DNA of 64,000 nt, taken from Fimadaptatus sp050946055. Lineage in GTDB: Bacteria; Bacillota; Clostridia; Christensenellales; Aristaeellaceae. Positions within the stretch are counted from its first letter, which is position 1, and each line of letters opens with the position of its first letter. The stretch lies in contig JBMNUB010000011.1 in the NCBI GenBank assembly GCA_050946055.1, forward strand, positions 1 through 64,000. Direction: 5' to 3'. Made by a program: the position numbers and the translations under genes. Below are positions 16,361-24,390 of the stretch, one piece after another. The notes under the pieces were generated by a model, which was not told the origin of the DNA, did no database searches, and saw only the letters and a program-made list of their open reading frames with translations.

Positions 16361-17187
16361 ACCATATATACATGGCTGGCAGTCCGTTTGAGACTAAGGC
16401 ACTGGACGATGTGTCGCTGACCATAAACGACGGCGAGTTCATAGGGCTGATAGGTCATACAGGCTCGGGCAAGTCCACGCTCGTGCAGCATCTAAACGGC
16501 CTCATGCGCCCGGACGGCGGCTCGGTGATAGTGGACGGCATGGATATAAGCGACAAAAGCACCGACATGCGCGAGGTGCGCCGCCGCGTGGGGCTGGTGT
16601 TCCAATACCCGGAACATCAGCTGTTTGAGGAGAGCGTGCGCAAGGACGTGAGCTTTGGCCCGCGCAACTTAGGCTGCGACGAGGCCGAGATAGAGCGCCG
16701 TGTGCGCGATGCCTGTGCGCAGGTGGGGCTGGGCGAGGACATGCTGGACAAGTCGCCCTTCGACATGAGCGGCGGCCAGAAGCGCCGCGTGGCGATAGCG
16801 GGCGTGCTGGCCATGCAGCCCAAGGTGCTGGTGCTGGACGAGCCTACCGCGGGTCTGGATCCGCGCGGCAGGAGCGAGCTGATAGCGCTGATACGCCAGC
16901 TGCACGAGGACGCAGGCAACACGATAGTCATGGTGTCGCACTCCATGGACGACATAGCCAGCCTTGCGCAGCGCATAATCGTCATGAACAGGGGGCGCGT
17001 AGCCATGGATGGCACGCCGCGCGAGGTGTTCTCGCATCCCAAGGAGCTGCTGGACATGCATCTGGGCGTGCCTGCGGCGGCGCGTCTGGCCATGGCGCTG
17101 CGCGAGCGGGGATACGACATTCCGGACGATGTGTACGCGCTGGAGGAGATACGCGACCTGATACTGCGCCTGCCCGACAAGCGCTAG
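16336..17187 (+). CDS. ecfA2: ECF transporter ATPase EcfA2
   Basis: The second, 283-residue ATPase. It has Walker A GHTGSGKST (residues 40-48), Q-loop FQYPEHQLFEE, signature MSGGQKRRVAIAGVLAM, Walker B VLVLDEPTAGLDP and H-loop VSHSMDD. The Q-loop group FQYPEHQLFEESVRKDV is typical of EcfA2 and differs from EcfA1. Its start lies inside the ecfA1 reading frame by 25 bases, so synthesis is coupled. No S component is encoded here, as expected for a group II module shared by many substrates. Confidence 0.95.
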   Translation: MPIEIKHLDHIYMAGSPFETKALDDVSLTINDGEFIGLIGHTGSGKSTLVQHLNGLMRPDGGSVIVDGMDISDKSTDMREVRRRVGLVFQYPEHQLFEESVRKDVSFGPRNLGCDEAEIERRVRDACAQVGLGEDMLDKSPFDMSGGQKRRVAIAGVLAMQPKVLVLDEPTAGLDPRGRSELIALIRQLHEDAGNTIVMVSHSMDDIASLAQRIIVMNRGRVAMDGTPREVFSHPKELLDMHLGVPAAARLAMALRERGYDIPDDVYALEEIRDLILRLPDKR

Positions 17188-17310
17188 GCTGGGCTGTGGA
17201 TAAGCCGCGGATTGCATGGGACGGAAACTGAGCGCGACTGCGCGCGTAAGGGCCGTGCAGTGCGCAGACTGCGCGATAGGACAGGTAGAGAAGGGCATGC
17301 GGCTGTGGAC

Positions 17311-17478
17311 AATGGCGCGTTGCAAAATAGAGCGCTGCCCAATGGTGTGTCTCCACGAATGGCGCGTTGCCAAATGGCGCGCTGCCAAATGGTGTGTCGC
17401 CCCAATGGTGCGTTGCCCAAAGGGCGCGCTGCCACGAATGGTGCTTTGCCTCAAATGATGTGTTGCCCAAATAGAGCC
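17311..17478. repeat. degenerate 15-18-nt tandem repeat inside the ecf operon
   Basis: The 305-base gap between ecfA2 and ecfT carries about ten imperfect units of the form AATGGCGCGYTGCCA (for example 17311, 17354, 17369). Units drift in length from 14 to 18 bases and often end CCA, CCC or CACG. There is no stable long ORF and no T-tract. The first part of the gap (17188-17310) shows nothing recognisable. Confidence 0.7.
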
Positions 17479-17492
17479 GGGAGGATAAATAA

Positions 17493-18299
17493 GTGATACA
17501 GAACATCACACTGGGCCAGTACTTTCCGGGGGATTCCTTCCTCCACAGACTGGACCCGCGCATGAAGCTGGTGCTCACGCTGGCGCTGATAGTGCTGGTA
17601 TTCTTCGTAAAGGGCGTAGTGGGCTATGCGCTCATGTATGCGCTGATAATAGGCTGCGCGGCGCTCAGCCACATAAGCCCCAAGTTCCTGATAAAGGGCA
17701 TGAAGCCCATAATGTTCATAATAGTGCTTACGTTCGTGCTGAACTCGCTGTTTTCCAGCGGCAAGACGGTGTGGTTCAAGTGGGGCTTCATAACGATAAC
17801 GCAGGAGGGCGTGCTGAGCGCCGTGTACATGTCGCTGAGGCTGGTGTTCCTGATGATATGCACTCAGCTGATGACGCTCACTACCTCGCCCATAGCGCTG
17901 ACCGACGCCCTTGAACGACTGATGAAGCCGCTCAAGAAGATAGGATTCCCGGCGCATGAGCTGGCCATGATAATGTCGATAGCGCTGCGCTTTATACCAA
18001 CGCTGCTTGAGGAGACCGACAAGATAATGAAGGCGCAGTCGGCGCGCGGCGCGGACTTTGAAAGCGGCAATCTGCTAAGGCGCGCCAAGGCCATGGTGCC
18101 GCTGCTGGTGCCGTTGTTCGTGAGTGCGTTCAGGCGTGCGGATGAATTGGCTCTGGCCATGGAGGCGCGCTGCTATCACGGCGGGCTCAACCGCACGCGC
18201 ATGAAGCAGCTGCATCTCAAGCGTCTGGATGTGTATGCGGCGCTGGTCATAGGCGCGATGATAGTGCTGATAGCGCTGGAGGGCTTCATATATGCCTGA
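17493..18299 (+). CDS. ecfT: ECF transporter transmembrane subunit EcfT
   Basis: The membrane scaffold that couples EcfA1/EcfA2 to substrate-binding S components. The 268-residue product has about five hydrophobic segments, starting at residue 25 (LVLTLALIVLVFFVKGVVG), and the two C-terminal coupling motifs with the Ala-Arg-Gly core: SARGADF and the later ALAMEARCYHG. It starts at GTG 17493, a few bases after GGGAGGA. Its stop overlaps the truA ATG. Confidence 0.95.
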   Translation: MIQNITLGQYFPGDSFLHRLDPRMKLVLTLALIVLVFFVKGVVGYALMYALIIGCAALSHISPKFLIKGMKPIMFIIVLTFVLNSLFSSGKTVWFKWGFITITQEGVLSAVYMSLRLVFLMICTQLMTLTTSPIALTDALERLMKPLKKIGFPAHELAMIMSIALRFIPTLLEETDKIMKAQSARGADFESGNLLRRAKAMVPLLVPLFVSAFRRADELALAMEARCYHGGLNRTRMKQLHLKRLDVYAALVIGAMIVLIALEGFIYA

Positions 18300-19089
18300 G
18301 CGCATAAAACTCATATTGGAATATGATGGCACGCGATACTGCGGCTGGCAAAGGCAGATAAACGCCATCAGCGTGCAGCAGCGCCTTGAGGAAGGGCTGT
18401 TCAAGCTCACACGAGAACGCATAACCGTGACCGGTTCCAGCCGCACCGACGCGGGCGTGCATTCGCGCGGACAGACAGTACACTTCGACATGGAGACGCC
18501 CATACCGCCCGAAAAGGTCGCGTTTGCGCTCAATACCTGCCTGCCCGACGATATTCGCGTCGTGCATAGCTGTGCCGTGCCAGGCGGCGAGGATGGCTTC
18601 CACGCGCGCTTTGGCGCAACGGGCAAGGTGTACCGATATATGATACACAACGCGCCGCACGCCAGCGCGCTGGGCTGCCGATATACCGCGCATGTGTCGC
18701 TGCCGCTGGACGAGCGCCTGATGAACGAGGAAGCGCAGTTGCTCTTGGGCAGGTATGACTTTGCCGCGTTTGCGGCCTCGGGTTCGATAGTCAAGGATAC
18801 CGTGCGCGAGATGTACCGCGTGAGCGTATCGCGGCGCGGCCAGCGCGTGATGCTGCTGGTGCATGGCGCGGGGTTCCTGTATAATATGGTCAGGATACTT
18901 GCCGGCACGCTTATCGAGGTGGGCGCGGGCAAGCGCGCACCGGGCGCGATAGCCAGAGCGATAGATTCGCACAGCAGGCTGGATCTTGGCATAACCGCGC
19001 CGCCGCAGGGACTTACGCTTATGCGCGTGTTCTACGGCGACGATGAGCGCGCCGGGGAGATATTTGACGATCCGGACGCAATGATGTAG
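18292..19089 (+). CDS. truA: tRNA pseudouridine(38-40) synthase TruA
   Basis: TruA of 265 residues modifies uridines 38-40 in the tRNA anticodon arm. The catalytic aspartate is in SSRTDAGVHS (about residue 53), with VTGSSRTDAGVH matching the family motif; GRYDFAAFAASGS and FLYNMVRILAGTLIEVG are further signatures. It starts within the last bases of ecfT. rplM-rpsI, which often follow truA in Firmicutes, are absent here. Confidence 0.96.
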   Translation: MPERIKLILEYDGTRYCGWQRQINAISVQQRLEEGLFKLTRERITVTGSSRTDAGVHSRGQTVHFDMETPIPPEKVAFALNTCLPDDIRVVHSCAVPGGEDGFHARFGATGKVYRYMIHNAPHASALGCRYTAHVSLPLDERLMNEEAQLLLGRYDFAAFAASGSIVKDTVREMYRVSVSRRGQRVMLLVHGAGFLYNMVRILAGTLIEVGAGKRAPGAIARAIDSHSRLDLGITAPPQGLTLMRVFYGDDERAGEIFDDPDAMM

Positions 19090-19109
19090 AGCGAAGGGAG
19101 CGGACGCAC

Positions 19110-19913
19110 ATGAAGTCAAACGGCACTCTTATAGCTGCGCACAGGGGCGCAAGCGGCGGCAACATACCCTGCAACACGCTGGCGGCATATGAGATAGCGC
19201 TGAGGCAGGGCGCGGACATAGTGGAGATAGATGTAGCCATATCGGCAGAGGGCAGCCACTATGTGTTCCATCCGGGCATGGAACCGGCGCACCTGCGCTC
19301 GGACAGGTACATCTGCGACATGACCGACAGCGAGGTGCGCGCGCAGCGCTTCGTCAATCAGGACGGCACGCCCACCGCACACGGCATAGCCACTTTGGAC
19401 GATGTGCTGGACATGCTCAAGGGGCGCTGCCTTATAAACGTGGACAAGTTCTGGAGCGACGTGAAGGGCATATCCCGCGTGATACGCGCGCACGGTATGG
19501 CCGATCAGGTCATAGTCAAGACCTCGCCCACGCGCGAGTGCTTCGACACCATAGCCGCCTGTGCCAGCGATATGCCCTATATGCCCATAATACGCGGCGG
19601 AGATCCCTGCGGCGAGATGCTGCTCAAGGAGCGCGCCATACGCTACATAGGCTCGGAGGTGCTGTTCGAGCACGACGATGAGCAGCTGGCTTCGCCCGAG
19701 TACATAGACTGGGCGCATGCCAACGGGCTGAAAATTTGGGTAAACTCCATACTGTACGACTACCGCGTGGAGCTGGCGGGCGGTCACAGCGACGATGCCT
19801 CGCTGACCGGCGACCCCGACGCGGGCTGGGGCTGGCTGCTGGACAGGGGCTTTGACATAATCCAGACCGACTGGCCGGGCATGCTGCGTCAGTACATGGA
19901 CGCGCGCGGCTAA
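19110..19913 (+). CDS. glycerophosphodiester phosphodiesterase-like protein
   Basis: A 267-residue TIM-barrel protein. The GDPD pattern is visible: AAHRGAS (catalytic His), NTLAAYEIALRQGADIVEIDVAIS with the metal ligands Glu and Asp, and later IIQTDWPGML. It differs from classical GlpQ/UgpQ: the usual H-D pair after the first strand is FHPG here, and the Glu of ENT is a Cys (PCNT). It may act on a different phosphodiester or polyol substrate. No signal peptide is seen. It follows truA by 20 bases. Confidence 0.8.
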   Translation: MKSNGTLIAAHRGASGGNIPCNTLAAYEIALRQGADIVEIDVAISAEGSHYVFHPGMEPAHLRSDRYICDMTDSEVRAQRFVNQDGTPTAHGIATLDDVLDMLKGRCLINVDKFWSDVKGISRVIRAHGMADQVIVKTSPTRECFDTIAACASDMPYMPIIRGGDPCGEMLLKERAIRYIGSEVLFEHDDEQLASPEYIDWAHANGLKIWVNSILYDYRVELAGGHSDDASLTGDPDAGWGWLLDRGFDIIQTDWPGMLRQYMDARG

Positions 19914-20198
19914 GATGCTGCGGAATACTCAGGCTGCGAGCGCGTGTCCGCATTGCGCCGGTGCATGGGGTGAAAGCCCTGTGTACCGGCGCGTTGTGCG
20001 TTCACGGCGGCGGGCGGCTGCGCATGACATGTCGCTTCAGCGCCTCGTATGAGCATGCTGCGCCGGTGCGCTTGTATGAATGCATGCTGCACGCAAATGC
20101 GCAGACAGGCGTATCTTTTCGCATATCGAGATACCGGCCCTCATAGTAATGGAACGAAGGGAGCTAATATCAATGCTGCCGATCGAGGAGGGCTGTTG
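19914..20198. other. spacer upstream of spoIVA
   Basis: This 285-base gap has a hairpin with 8-bp arms GCGCCGGT (19955-19962) and ACCGGCGC (19985-19992) but no T-tract. Just before spoIVA the string CATAGTAAT with an upstream ATA-rich hexamer loosely resembles a sigma-E promoter, as would be expected for spoIVA. The match is too weak to define a promoter. Reading frames through the gap show no conserved protein. Confidence 0.3.
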
Positions 20199-21710
20199 AT
20201 GGGAGATAGCGCGTATCCGGGCGTGGGACCGGAATTGTACAGGGATATCGCCGAGCGCACGCAGGGCGATATATACATAGGCGTGGTCGGCCCGGTGCGC
20301 ACCGGCAAGTCCACGTTCATAAAGAGATTCATGGAGCTGATGGTGCTGGGCGGGCTGGAAGCGGACGATCAGGCCGGGAAAAGCCGCATAGAGCGCATGA
20401 TAGACGAGCTGCCGCTAAGCGGTGCGGGGCGCATGATAATGACCACACAGCCGCGCTTCATACCCGACGAGGCCGCGCAGATAGCGCTGGACGAGAATAC
20501 CCGCCTGCGCGTGCGTCTGGTGGACTGCGTGGGCTACATGGTGCGCGGCGCGGCTGGCATAAGCGACGGCGATGAGCCGCGCATGGTGCGCACGCCGTGG
20601 TTTGAACACGACATACCGTTTGAGCAGGCCGCGGAGCTGGGCACGCGCAAGGTCATAGCCGAGCATTCCACGCTGGGCGTTGTGGTCACTACCGACGGCA
20701 GCGTGGCGGGCATACCCCGCGCCGACTACGAGGAAGCCGAGGAGCGCGTGATAAACGAGCTAAAGCAGCTGGGCAAGCCCTTTGTGGTAGCGCTCAACTG
20801 CGCCCGGCCTGACAGCGAGGCGGCACGCGCACTGGAGCGTGAGCTGAGCGACAAGTACGATACGCCGGTTATAGCGCTGAGCGTGCTGGAGGCTACGCAG
20901 CAGGACATGTGCCGCATAATGGAGCGCGTGCTGTACGAGTTCCCGATAACGCGCGTACACTTCGCCACGCCCGACTGGCTGGGTGCGCTGCCCGATGGCC
21001 ATGCGCTGCTGGGCGAAGTCACATCGGCGGTCAAGCAGGCGCTGGAGGGCGCAACGCGCATGCGCGACCGCGAGAGCATATGCGCGCGCCTCAAGGAACA
21101 CGAGGCACTCTGTCCTGAGGCGGGCGAGGTTATGCTGGGCGAGGGCGAGCTGCGCTTTGCCCTGCCGCTTGAGCATTCGGTGTATTACCGGGTGCTGGGC
21201 GAGCTGAGCGGCTGCGAGATATCGGGCGAGCGGCAGCTGATGGGCATGATGGGCGAGATGGCGCGCGCCAAGCGCGAATACGACAGGCTCAAGGACGCGC
21301 TTGAGGACGTGGAGCGCACGGGCTACGGTCTAGTCATGCCCGCGCGCGAGGAGCTAAAGCTGGATAAGCCGCAGACGGTCAAGCAGGGCGGACATTACGG
21401 CGTGCGCATACGCGCAAGCGCGCCCAGCCTACACCTGATACGCGCCGCTGTCAACACCGAGATAAGCCCGCTGGTAGGCACAGAGAAGCAGTCCGAGGAG
21501 ATGGCGCAGTTCCTCTCCCAGGCCATGGAGGACGATCCCGACGGCGTATGGGACACCAACATGTTCGGCAAGACGCTCTCCGCCATGGTGGGCGATGAGC
21601 TGAGCGGCAAACTGAGCCACATGCCGCAGGAGGCGCGCGAGAAGGTGGCAGAACTGCTTGAGCGCATAATGAACGAGGGCAATGGCTCGATGATATGCAT
21701 ACTTCTGTAA
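20199..21710 (+). CDS. spoIVA: stage IV sporulation protein A (spore coat ATPase)
   Basis: SpoIVA polymerises with ATP on the forespore surface to form the basement layer of the coat. From ATG 20199 (SD GAGGAGGG) it has 503 residues, near the 492 of Bacillus subtilis; a frame open further upstream to 20049 is not conserved. The N terminus (LYRDIAERTQGDIYIGVVGPVRTGKSTFIKRFMEL) includes the Walker A GPVRTGKST at about residues 28-36. The C terminus ends MICILL, like the conserved tail. Its presence is good evidence for endospore formation. Confidence 0.97.
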   Translation: MGDSAYPGVGPELYRDIAERTQGDIYIGVVGPVRTGKSTFIKRFMELMVLGGLEADDQAGKSRIERMIDELPLSGAGRMIMTTQPRFIPDEAAQIALDENTRLRVRLVDCVGYMVRGAAGISDGDEPRMVRTPWFEHDIPFEQAAELGTRKVIAEHSTLGVVVTTDGSVAGIPRADYEEAEERVINELKQLGKPFVVALNCARPDSEAARALERELSDKYDTPVIALSVLEATQQDMCRIMERVLYEFPITRVHFATPDWLGALPDGHALLGEVTSAVKQALEGATRMRDRESICARLKEHEALCPEAGEVMLGEGELRFALPLEHSVYYRVLGELSGCEISGERQLMGMMGEMARAKREYDRLKDALEDVERTGYGLVMPAREELKLDKPQTVKQGGHYGVRIRASAPSLHLIRAAVNTEISPLVGTEKQSEEMAQFLSQAMEDDPDGVWDTNMFGKTLSAMVGDELSGKLSHMPQEAREKVAELLERIMNEGNGSMICILL

Positions 21711-21846
21711 AGATTTGACGCGGGCGTAATATGCGCGCATATCGCAGCATATTATGATAGAGGTCGCGCGCAGAGCGGGGAAATGCATGCCTAAGTGCAG
21801 CCCTTGCAGGCAGCGCGCGTTATGCGGCCGTGCAGCACGGCTTTTA

Positions 21847-21887
21847 ATGCGGACGCCTGCCACAGGAGCGGCGGCCGCATGTTTTTT
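21847..21887 (+). terminator. probable terminator downstream of spoIVA
   Basis: A stem ATGCGG (21847-21852) / CCGCAT (21875-21880), with a further inner GCC/GGC pairing, is followed by GTTTTTT. A second, T-less hairpin TAATATGC..GCATATTA lies at 21727-21754, closer to the spoIVA stop. Confidence 0.65.
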
Positions 21888-21934
21888 GTCATATGATGCC
21901 TGCGCATATGATAAGGCACGCCATTCAGGCGTGC

Positions 21935-22332
21935 GCCGTTGGCAGGAGCATACGTAATCGTGGCATGCGAGTGCTGATGTAAGGGGCTTCGTCGTCGCGG
22001 CGCGCGAGTGCCGGTGTTAGGACTTTGTCATCGCGGCGCGCGAGTGATGATGTTAGGACTTTGTCGTCGCGGCGTGCGAGTGCCGGTGTTAGGGCTTTGT
22101 CATCGCGGCGCGCGAGTGATGATGTTAGGACTTTGTCGTCGCGGCGCGCGAGTGCCGGTGTTAGGGCTTTGTCATCGCGGCGCGCGAGTGATGATGTTAG
22201 GACTTTGTCGTCGCGGCGCGCGAGTGCCGGTGTTAGGGCTTTGTCATCGCGGCGTGCGAGTGCCGGTGTTAGGGCTTTGTCATCGCGGCGCGCGAGTGCC
22301 GTTGGCAGGAGCATACGGCACTTTGGCATGCG
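21935..22332. repeat. 35-nt direct repeats bracketing the 36-bp array
   Basis: GCCGTTGGCAGGAGCATACG occurs at 21935-21954 and again at 22298-22317. After six unmatched bases in each, TGGCATGCG follows at 21961-21969 and 22324-22332. Overall about 30 of 35 positions agree and the spacing inside the repeat is identical. The array therefore sits between two copies of one sequence. Confidence 0.85.
21968..22297. repeat. 36-bp tandem repeat array
   Basis: About nine head-to-tail 36-bp units start gcgagtg and end tcgcggcgc, with no spacers. Two variants mostly alternate: A has gccggtgttagg and CATCGC; B has gatgatgttagg and CGTCGC. The first unit is degenerate. Because 36 is divisible by 3, several frames on both strands stay open and give repetitive peptides (SSRRASAGVRAL type), which I regard as artefacts. 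The rest of the 868-base gap (21711-22578) holds the spoIVA terminator and the promoter of the next gene. Confidence 0.92.
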
Positions 22333-22516
22333 GCAAATGGCGCATGTGCGCGGGCATAGGGCGGGCAGGGGCGCGCGCGAACGCACATCGGCACAAGCCC
22401 AAGCTCATAGTCGCATTTGCCCATAATGGGCAGGGCGGGCGGATCATTTTGCCGCACATGAAAATAAACTCACGCATGTGTCATGGTTTACTAAGAAATA
22501 ACGTAAATACTGCATA

Positions 22517-22545
22517 TGGAAATTTGCGGAAATATGCGCTATAAT
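22517..22545 (+). promoter_or_regulatory. candidate sigma-A promoter of the sialidase-like gene
   Basis: TGGAAA (22517-22522), 17 bases, TATAAT (22540-22545), followed by the SD AAAGGAGG and ATG 22579. The -10 is perfect and the -35 matches at four of six positions. Confidence 0.6.
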
Positions 22546-22578
22546 ACCTGTGTAAGACCGCAAAAGGAGGATGCTTGA

Positions 22579-23646
22579 ATGGCGGACAACGGATATGTAG
22601 TATTGGAGTTGGCGCCGGACGATGTCCATACACGTCACAGCGAGGGCGATTTTTGCCGTCTGCCGGACGGATCTATACTTTTTGCCTATTCGCGCTTCAC
22701 CCAGTCGGAGGATGACGATGCGCCGTCCGATATAGTGGGCATGCTGTCGCGCGACGAGGGCGAGACGTGGAGCGAGCCGTACACTCTGATACACGCTTCG
22801 CGCCATGGCGTAAAGAACGTAATGAGCCTGTCGCTCATGAATATGAAAAACGGCGATATAGGCATGTTCTATCTTATAAAGCAATCCCCGGTGGAGAACC
22901 GCGTTATGCTGGCGCGCTCTGCGGACGGACTGCACTTTGGCGAGGCAATAGACTGCCAGAACCCGGCGCGCAAGGGGCTGTACATACTCAACAATCAGCG
23001 CGCGGAGCGCTTGAGCGATGGGCGCATACTGCTGCCCGTGGCGCTGCACTATGCGTCGATGGGCCCGGAAGGCCGCCTGTTCAACACATATGGCGAGTGC
23101 CGCTTCCTTTGCTCGGACGACGATGGCCGCACATGGCGCGAACTGGAGGGCAGCGTGCATTGCGACTTTGCGCATTCGCAGAGCGGATTGCAGGAGCCGG
23201 GCGTGGTCGAGCTGCGCAGCGGCTCGCTCTGGATGTACGCAAGGACCGACCAGATGTATCAGTATGAGTGCTTCTCACTGGACGGCGGCGTGAGCTGGAC
23301 TCTGCCGCAGCCCTCGCGCTTTACTTCGCCGCAGTCGCCCATGAAGGTGGCGCGCAGCCCATATAACGGCGCGCTGTTTGCCATATGGAACCCCATACCC
23401 AATTACAATGGCCGCGAGGTCACGCGCAGCGGCTGGGGACGCACGCCCCTTGTGATGGCGCGCGGCGACTATGATGGAAACAAGTGGAGCGAGCTGCGCA
23501 CGCTGGAGGATGATCCTCGCGCGGGCTTCTGCTATCCGTCGATATTCTTCCTGCCGGATGGACAGGCGCTGGTGTCCTACTGCGCCGGTACAGATCAGGA
23601 TGGCTCCTGCCTGCGCCGCCTGCGCATGCGCAAGATAAAGCTGTGA
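22579..23646 (+). CDS. sialidase-like (BNR/Asp-box) six-bladed propeller protein
   Basis: A 355-residue protein with three recognisable Asp boxes, SRDEGETW (about residues 56-63), SDDDGRTW and SLDGGVSW, which mark a BNR beta-propeller of the sialidase superfamily. It also has HSEGDFCRLPDGSILFAYSRF near the start. There is no signal peptide, so it would act in the cytoplasm, perhaps on an imported sialoside or another sugar. Substrate specificity cannot be read from the sequence. It is a single-gene unit with its own promoter, convergent with the ArsR gene. Confidence 0.8.
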   Translation: MADNGYVVLELAPDDVHTRHSEGDFCRLPDGSILFAYSRFTQSEDDDAPSDIVGMLSRDEGETWSEPYTLIHASRHGVKNVMSLSLMNMKNGDIGMFYLIKQSPVENRVMLARSADGLHFGEAIDCQNPARKGLYILNNQRAERLSDGRILLPVALHYASMGPEGRLFNTYGECRFLCSDDDGRTWRELEGSVHCDFAHSQSGLQEPGVVELRSGSLWMYARTDQMYQYECFSLDGGVSWTLPQPSRFTSPQSPMKVARSPYNGALFAIWNPIPNYNGREVTRSGWGRTPLVMARGDYDGNKWSELRTLEDDPRAGFCYPSIFFLPDGQALVSYCAGTDQDGSCLRRLRMRKIKL

Positions 23647-23704
23647 CCCGGGCAGACATGTCTGGGCAACCCGGGCGTTAACTGGATAAGGCAACATGTA
23701 TGCA

Positions 23705-23755
23705 TAAAAGTGCGCCGCTCATCCCATGGCATTATCTGCCGGGAGGGGCGGCGCA
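23705..23755 (-). terminator. probable terminator of the arsR-type gene
   Basis: The arms TGCGCCGC (23711-23718) and GCGGCGCA (23748-23755) are perfect complements. Read on the - strand the stem is followed by CTTTTATG. It lies just past the end of the - strand regulator gene. A 12-base palindrome CAGACATGTCTG at 23653-23664 follows the sialidase-like gene. Confidence 0.5.
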
Positions 23756-23762
23756 TCTGCGC

Positions 23763-24113
23763 TCATCTGTCGCCCTGCGGCCTGTGCGCGCGCAGGCATT
23801 CGCTGGCAAACTCGCAGCTGCACGCCATGGTCAGCTCGCGCTCGCTGGTATCGGCAAAGAGCGCGTTGGACATGTGCGAGAGTGCATCGGCTATGCGGGC
23901 GCGATCCACCTTGTAATGCACCTGATAGCCCAGCTTGCGGCCTTCCACCAGCCCGTAGCGCTTGAACACGTTCATATGCTGCGATACCGCAGGCTCGCTT
24001 ATGCCCAGCTTGCGCGCCAGCGCCCGCACGCAGTAGTCATGCCTTAGCAGCAGGCACAGTATCGCGTAGCGCGTGGGTTCGGTTATGGCATGTACTATTT
24101 CGATATCGTTCAA
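23763..24113 (-). CDS. ArsR/SmtB-family transcriptional regulator
   Basis: A 116-residue winged-helix repressor: ITEPTRYAILCLLLRHDYCVRALARKLGISEPAVSQHMNVFKRYGLVEGRKLGYQVHYKVD covers the helix-turn-helix (about residues 30-51) and wing. The C-terminal tail has a cysteine cluster CSCEFASEC, and another Cys follows the first helices (DYCVRAL), so metal or thiol sensing is possible. It is transcribed away from the amino acid transporter gene. Its own promoter carries an inverted repeat, suggesting autorepression. Confidence 0.88.
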   Translation of the reverse strand: MNDIEIVHAITEPTRYAILCLLLRHDYCVRALARKLGISEPAVSQHMNVFKRYGLVEGRKLGYQVHYKVDRARIADALSHMSNALFADTSERELTMACSCEFASECLRAHRPQGDR

Positions 24114-24208
24114 GCGATACCGCCTCCTATGTCGGGGCGCTTGGCGCGCCGCATCGTTGTGAGCTGCCTTTGCCTCATGATTCGATACATTTGCTGCAAG
24201 GCCGGCTT

Positions 24209-24260
24209 CATGACTTGTCTTGTCATGGCGATGGTATCATAAGTCGCGCTGCGCTGTCAA
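24209..24260 (-). promoter_or_regulatory. arsR promoter with inverted-repeat operator
   Basis: On the - strand there is a perfect TTGACA (24260-24255), an 18-base spacer and TACCAT (24236-24231). Directly downstream, over the likely start of transcription, lies the inverted repeat CATGAC-7-GTCATG (24209-24227). This is the expected geometry for an autoregulated ArsR-type gene. Confidence 0.55.
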
Positions 24261-24332
24261 CTGCATTGCTGTATCAGTTCAAAGTGATAGCACGATGGCG
24301 ACATGATTATTGCGCTATTTACATTGAACTGC

Positions 24333-24360
24333 TTGCTATTTGAGATGGCAGGTATATAAT
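24333..24360 (+). promoter_or_regulatory. candidate promoter of the amino acid-binding protein gene
   Basis: TTGCTA (24333-24338), 16 bases and a perfect TATAAT (24355-24360) lie 31 bases before ATG 24391. The remaining 277-base divergent region shows no other feature. Confidence 0.6.
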
Positions 24361-24390
24361 GAGCCTTAAAGAAGGGGAGGTGCATCTATC

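Noticed and set aside
21968..22297. CRISPR array
   Set aside because: The 36-bp units follow one another without spacers, and no cas genes are present.
22008..22544. ORF of 178 residues over the 36-bp array, and antisense ORFs
   Set aside because: The repeat length is a multiple of three, so frames stay open by chance on both strands. There is no SD and no recognisable protein.
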